A DNA stretch of 64,000 nt from Blastomussa wellsi (taxonomy: Eukaryota > Cnidaria > Anthozoa > Scleractinia > Plerogyridae), in the NCBI GenBank assembly GCA_947652115.1, contig OX393563.1, forward strand, positions 27,450,591 to 27,514,590, written 5' to 3'. Shown piece by piece: positions 56,201 through 63,000 of the stretch (the first letter of the stretch is position 1; the number at the start of each line of letters is the position of its first letter). The notes under the pieces were generated by a model. It ran no database searches and was not told the DNA's origin. It saw nothing but the letters and a program-made list of their open reading frames with translations. The position numbers were made by a program, and so were the translations under genes.

Positions 56201-59200
56201 AATTATTAAATATTATTAAATACTTTTAATAAGCAATAAAGCAAATTTTCTGTGTTTACATAGCCTCATCTAAACACAAGGGGGTTTGGGAGAATTTGAG
56301 ACAGTTATGCAAACCCAAGACACAGTGAACTAATTAAAAATGTCATAACCATGTTTACCTACTCTCATCTAAACACACTTGTCAACACAAGAGCGCACAT
56401 AGTATCTCAGTTATTTTATAAAATTCATTGGCATAACTTTGTAATATAAATATCACATACTGTAATGTAAATTATTTAAATAAAGAACAGCATCTTGTAA
56501 TTTAAATTCAAGTCAGGCACACCAACGGATGTTAATTTTTGCCTACAAGTACCAGTTTGAGGATGGATTGCACTGACAACAAAAAACTGTCCATCACCGC
56601 GCCAGCTTATTCTTGGCACCTTATCATCCCAGCTAGCAGCAGGTCTTGCAATCTATTGATAAATTCATGTCAAAATTTCACATGGCTTGCATATAATGTA
56701 TTTTAGATAACCTTCAGTAACACCTTTATGCTAAGTAATTCATTTACATGTGACTAAGAATAAAAACTATAGGAGGACAGGGACAGAGAATTAAAAAAAA
56801 AATTGCCTGTAATGAATTGTAATCTGTTATAAAACAAGATGAACAAGTTTCCCAAGGTATTGTAAAAAAACGAAAAGTCTGCATACTTTAGGAGCCTAGT
56901 GGCCCATCAGGTCGGAGCTTATACTGGTTTCTGTAGCATGAAGTGGCAGAGAGCATTTCTACACCCCCTTGGATGGGATGCTATCCCATTGCAGGGTTAC
57001 CACCAGCAGTAAATTCGCTAGTACCCATTTATACACCGGGGTGAAGAGAGGCACTGTGAGAGTAAAGTGTCTTGCCCAAGAACACAATGCAGTACCCTGA
57101 CCAGGGTTCGAACCCAGACCTTCAGATCAGGAGTCCAGCGCACTAACCATTATGCCACCGTGCCTACCACAACATACTGTAAAGGTTGGATTTTTGTTTC
57201 CAGGCGTTAACACCTTGATGGTTCAGTACTACCACAGCGACTGTTAATCAGTCGATATTGCAATATTATTTCATCATGGTATCAAACAAATGCCCAATCA
57301 TTGGTGAGCAAGTTGTGATTACTTTCAATTGATTCATGGCATTAATGGAAAGTACATTTAAACTGTGACAAAAAGTTCTTAATTTTATCTTTAAGTGCTT
57401 ATAACTCAAACACAAGTCTATAATATACCCGCCAACTCTCACGCCTTAGTGAGTCTCGCACCTGTGGGTCAAAATTTTCCATCTCATGCCTGCTCGTGGC
57501 TACGGACCAATGTCTCATGTCCCTTTGAAAATTGCCTTAACTGTAAATAATGGTACTGCATACTGATCTGCTGAATTCTCCTATTTTAGAAAAAAGTACT
57601 TGTGACAAAGTTGTGTTTGATGAAAGACATCCAGGGACTGGGTCCCAGAAATCTTTGGAGTGCCTTCGGAAATGTTCGTTATGTAGCCAAGTCGTCTTCG
57701 AAAATGCTTATAATTTGAAGCCTTTGACTCGGAAAAAGTTGGCCGGTATGCAAGTCCAGTGGCCCCTTATTTTTTATTTCTAAAATGTTGATCAGCATGC
57801 TGTTTGAGAAGTTAAATAATAGTAATTATGAACGCAGCTTGTGGGAAGCTTGTGCATGTTTTTGAATGCATGAAAGCCATGTTTTTATTCGTGCACAAAG
57901 GGGAAGACCTTATATAACAAGGACCGGGACCAGATTAGACATTTCATGAAAATTTATATGGTGTAGCAATGGCCAGAACAGCAGATCATTAACATATGGT
58001 TGTTGGTTGGTTCCAGTAAGTTCCACACCAGTTTGTTTGGGGTTAGTTCCATCCCAGTTTACTTTTGGTTAGTTCCCTTACCAGTTAGTTCCACTCCCGT
58101 TTGCTTGAGGTTAGTTTTCACTTTGTAGTTTGGGCAGCAAAATTTTAAATGTACTATATACAATTTTGCTTGCAATATAAATACTGAAAAATTGTGGGTT
58201 TCTGGAAGCAAGCGTCCAGTTGGCAAAGTGGTAAGTTAGTGTATCTGGAGTCGAATTTTCCTGGGTTCGATTCCCAATGCTTGGAATAAAGTATTTTCTT
58301 CCTTTTTTTAAATAAAAGTGTAGAATAACCTTCACGTAAAAATAAGTATGTGTGTAATCTGGTCCTAGTCGATGTTAAGTAAGGTGTAACAAATGAGCTT
58401 GGATAATACTGGCTGATAAAATGGAACGAGAATAGCACAGATAAAGCATAAACTCACAAAATCTTGCAAATTCAAGGGCTTTTCAAGGACATTCCAGGGC
58501 ACAATTCCAATTTTTCAAGCACTCCATCCAGTACAAAATGCTATTAGAATGTGATACTACATGATCGGGTTTAAGGAATAACTACCAGATTTGTTAAAGG
58601 CTAAGTCTTTTCTGGTTCTTCTACTAAGTGGAAACAGTCAAACAACAAATTTCAAGGTTTTTCAAGGACCCAATATACTTTTCACGGACTTTCAAGGCCT
58701 TGAATTTTGATTTTCAAATTGAAGGACTTTCAAGGACTTTCAAGGTGCGTGCAAACCCTGTTGCATGTGTTTAAGTATTTATAGTTTACAATTACTACAT
58801 TAAATTAATGCACATTAGTATAAATACGTTCTATCATGACTGCTGTTCTCTGATTGGCTAAGATCTATTCTTTGATAGAATGTGAGTAGCAGTTAACGAC
58901 AAAATGGAGGCCACAAATTTCTTCGTGTTTGTGAAGTGTTTTCAGTCTGTAAAGAAGATTTACTAGATAATTTTGTTAAGTTTTGAACATCTAGACTAGT
59001 AGATTTCTACTGTCTAAAGCAATTAGTAAGACTATTTGCCCTCAATTTCTATCTCATGATAGCTGATGATGGTGACAGATAGAAATCTTGAGTGAATAAT
59101 CTAATTGTTAATTAGATAATGACTAGAAAGGATAGCACTTACGACTCCTTTTACGTTGGCCGCTGTTGGTTTGCCTTCTGACCCATGGAACTGGGTTTCC

Positions 59201-59971
59201 TTCTTTCCCCAACCAACATTAATTGGCTTCTCTGTCAAGAAAACGGATTGATACTCACCACTTCAATATAAACCTGAGGGCATATAATAAATCGTCATTT
59301 CAGAATAGAAAAGTAATTTTACAATAGTCAAAATACCTTCACCAAACTCCTCAGAGTGGCAAGGATACTCAGAAATGGGATCAAAATCTTTTGTCATCAT
59401 GATAAGAGTCCCTTCTCCTGAAAAAAATCCATCTATTAATATCACCAAAACATTGACACGGCTTAAACTTGTCACCAATACACAAGCTTGGGCACATGCG
59501 GGTGCCTTTGCATTGATAGCACCAGGCATCACTCCAGCATGGCGAAGGAGGATTCCATGATGACTCTGTGAGTGGCCACTACCCAAACGCAACATCACAC
59601 TGAACCGCTCAAAAGCTACCAGGGGAGGGGAGGGGTGGGGTTTGTAAAAAAACAGCTAGCAGGCAACAAGCTAGAGCGACTGATCCTTTGGGAATGAATG
59701 TAAGCAAGTAACTGTGTATAAAAGTCATGAGGTGCCCCTGCTAAGAGCTTGCAGCATGCGAGCTGTAAGACTGCAAGCCAGCATTGATTCAAAGTTAACT
59801 TTGCCTTGTAAATTACATTTAATGAATTAATTTAAACCTTACAATTTCTAAGAGTGATTGTTCCTGAAGATTGGCCAAGCTGAATGGAGAAATTATGATC
59901 CTGTTTTTTTAAGCATGATGTGGGAGATGCAGAGGCCTAATGGTTAGTGTGGTGGACTCCAGATGGAACAG

Positions 59972-60016
<45 letters not shown>

Positions 60017-63000
60017 GTATAACAATATAATTTGGTTTTATCAACTGGGTTGATAATGTCAATTGGCCACCATAAAGAGATTCAAGAGCTGACGTTTCGA
60101 GCGTTAGCCCTTCGTCGGAGCGAATCCATTCGCGAATCCATTCGCTTCGACGAAGGGCTAACGCTCGAAACGTCAGCTCTTGAATCTCTTTACGGTGGCC
60201 AATTTACATTATCAACCCAGTTGATAAAACCAAATTATATCCAGATGGAACAGGCTGGGTCTGAGTCCTAGATGAACAATACAGTGTGTTGTACATGTAT
60301 TTCTGGGCAAGAAGGTTTACTCTCATACGATGCTGGGAAGTAAACTGTGATGGAGTACCGGTATCTAGCATCCCATCTAGGAAAACAGCAATCCTCCTTG
60401 CCATTTCATGCTACAGAGATCGGAGTTGCATTGTTTTACGCAAGAACACAGCGCAGTGTTGGAACCCACACTGCTCAATTCAGAGTACATCACACTAACC
60501 AGCAGGCCACTGGGCCTCTCAAGCCAGTGGGTGAGACAATTTTATCATGTAGCTGGCAGATGTAAAGTAGTGAGTGTCATTAGTAGGCTATATACATGAA
60601 GTTGATAACTAAAAGAATTTATTTCTTCAAACCTGTCATGAAAACCACCAGTTCCTGATCAGGACTCCATGCCATACATCTTAAACCACTGTCCACACTG
60701 CCGACACATTCAATCTGAAACAGAAACAAAAAATGAATTGTCATTCAAAACACAGACCAAAATAAAAATGTGAACCACAACATCTGTTGTAAGAAACCAG
60801 TAAAAGACGCAACATAGCTGAGTAAGGCACCAGGCTTGAAATCCAGATGTTGCAGGTTAAAGGACTTCTCATTCTGAATAGTAACTAGTTAAGAGTGGTG
60901 TTACAGTAGATGCACGTTCAATTCCTCTGTCACACTTGTAAATAGTGAACTGGAGTGACTATTGCAGGTCAGGATTTTAACCAATATTATTCTTGTTTCA
61001 TAATGTTTGAATGGCCAGTCCAAGTATGAAACATGTAAAAATCACTTCTCATTAGTACTGAGGGTAAATAAGCCATGAAATATGATGATGCTGCTGCAAG
61101 GAATATTGAACACAATATACATACTCCCAAGGGTACTCCCCAGGATGCTGGTACACTGCAGCATTTGCAGGGTTTCTTTAGTTACAAATGTAACAGTTCG
61201 CTGGGGAGATTGGGAGGCCAAATGGTTAGTGCGCTGTACTCCCGGTTAAAGCCCCTGGCTGGGACACTGCATTGTGTTCTTGGGCAAGTCACATTACTCT
61301 TACAGTGCCTCTCTTCACCCAGGTGTATAAATGGGTACTGGAGAATTTAATGTTCAGGGTAACCTAGACTTGCCCCAAGTCGCTGGTTTTTTTCTTCGTA
61401 TCGATAGACACGGTAGAGTTATTTGAAAAAGATCGTTTTGAAATCGCGCGCTTGGAAATCAAGCGTGAGAACATCGCGGAATGCATTAATAGCTCGGAAC
61501 GAGCGACTTGTGTCACTTGCAGGAAATTGCTTCTGGCTGACGATTTTGGTTACGAAATGGCATCAGTTCATTGGGACCGAATTGGTTTCTTTTTTCTTTA
61601 ATATTGGCGTCACTATCATGTACCGTGTGCAGTTTGGCGCGCGCCATGACGTGTGTTGAGATTGCGATTAGCGATTGTTTAGATTTTCTTCAAAGCTTTG
61701 ATGAAACCAATTCTTTCGACCCCATAACTAACTAACTTATCTAATAAGACAAATGATTAATTGTGGATAATCTTGTTTGCTTTTTATCTGGACAAATCTG
61801 CTAAAAAGACTGGCAAGCAAACAAAAAAGTTTCAGCGTCACGCGAACAGAGCTCGCTAACCTCGCAAGTTTTGCCAACAGAGCGCGCGCTTACGTTCGCG
61901 CGCACTATTTTGATTGACAACTGCTGCGCTGCAGGTGAGACAAGTCGCTTGTTCTGTGCTGCCATTTTGATTTTCAAGCCAGCGCACGCCCTCCATATCT
62001 AGTGCTCGGTCTCCCTCGCCATTTTAATTCGGACTTCAGCGAGCCCTCCCTCCTGTGGCCTCCGCGAAGCAAATCAAATGAGCGACTTGGAGCAAGTCTA
62101 AGCGTAACCCTGCAATGGACTAGACTAGCATCCCATCCAGGATGGGAGCAGAAAAATACTTCTAGAGCCGTATCATACTAAGGAAACCAGGATAAGCCAA
62201 TCTATAGGCTCATATGTTAACAGTTCACTAGTACAGGACGATCCCATTATCTTCTGGGTTAAAAGAGACCCTACAGGAGTATACTGTAGAATCTTGCCAC
62301 TGAAACACAACACAAAGATGACCCTGGTCAAGTTACAACCCGGACTGCTTGTAAATGTAAAGTATACATACAAGGTAGTGGCACATCAGGCCAGAGCTTA
62401 TCCCGGTTTCTGTAGCATGAAGCGACAGAGAGTATTTCTACCCTCCCCCCCTTCCTGGACGGAATGCTAGTCCATCGCAGGGTTACCCCCAGCAGTAAAT
62501 TTGCCGGTACCCATTTATACACCTGGGTGAAGAGAGGCACAATGAGAGTGAAGTGCCTTGCCCAAGAACACAACGCAGTTTCCCGGCCAGTGCTAGAACC
62601 CAGACCGTCCGATCTGGAATCCAGTGCACTAACCATTTGGCCTCTGCACTTCCCACTCCCTGACTGCTTGATTTGGAGACAAACGCATGAATCATTGGTT
62701 GACTTCAGTTGAATACCAATTCCTCAAACTTCGATCTACTATGTTGAATGATTAGTCTTAAAAATCTCATGCCACTTTCACATCCAATTCACAGAGTAAA
62801 ACAAAAACCAATCTTGACTCGCCCACACATGTTTTCCAGCGCTTTGCACCAGCTACATACATGTATATTTGCGTCATGTTGTGATTGATGCACAGGATTG
62901 CCTGAAAACTGCTCTAATGCACTTCTCTGAATGTCAAGTTTATGTCAGTCAGTTTTGGGAGTATAGCTTTCTCTAGAAAGGAAATGAACCATTAGACTTT

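Larger units (their letters stand above)
59972..60239. mobile_element. Palindromic Penelope-like tail insertion, 268 bp
   Basis: Two inverted copies of the Penelope 3' tail (each with ATTTGGTTTTATCAACTGGG, the GGCCACC block and a hammerhead-like motif) face each other around GAATCCATTCGCGAATCCATTCG. It carries the element's GCTGCGTCGGTGGGAAGTATAAC end on the left and is flanked by the 14-bp duplication TCCAGATGGAACAG. No coding sequence. A minimal relative of the element at 36629-52336. Confidence 0.85.
59936..60420 (+). repeat. Family-2 SINE split by a Penelope tail insertion
   Basis: Head AGAGGCCTAATGGTTAGTGTGG runs to TCCAGATGGAACAG (59958-59971). The same 14 bp recurs at 60240-60253 and leads into GGCTGGGTCTGAGTCCTAG, GGGCAAGAAGGTTTACTCTC and CTAGCATCCCATCTAGG. 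A separate minus-strand head fragment lies at about 60440-60515. Confidence 0.75.
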
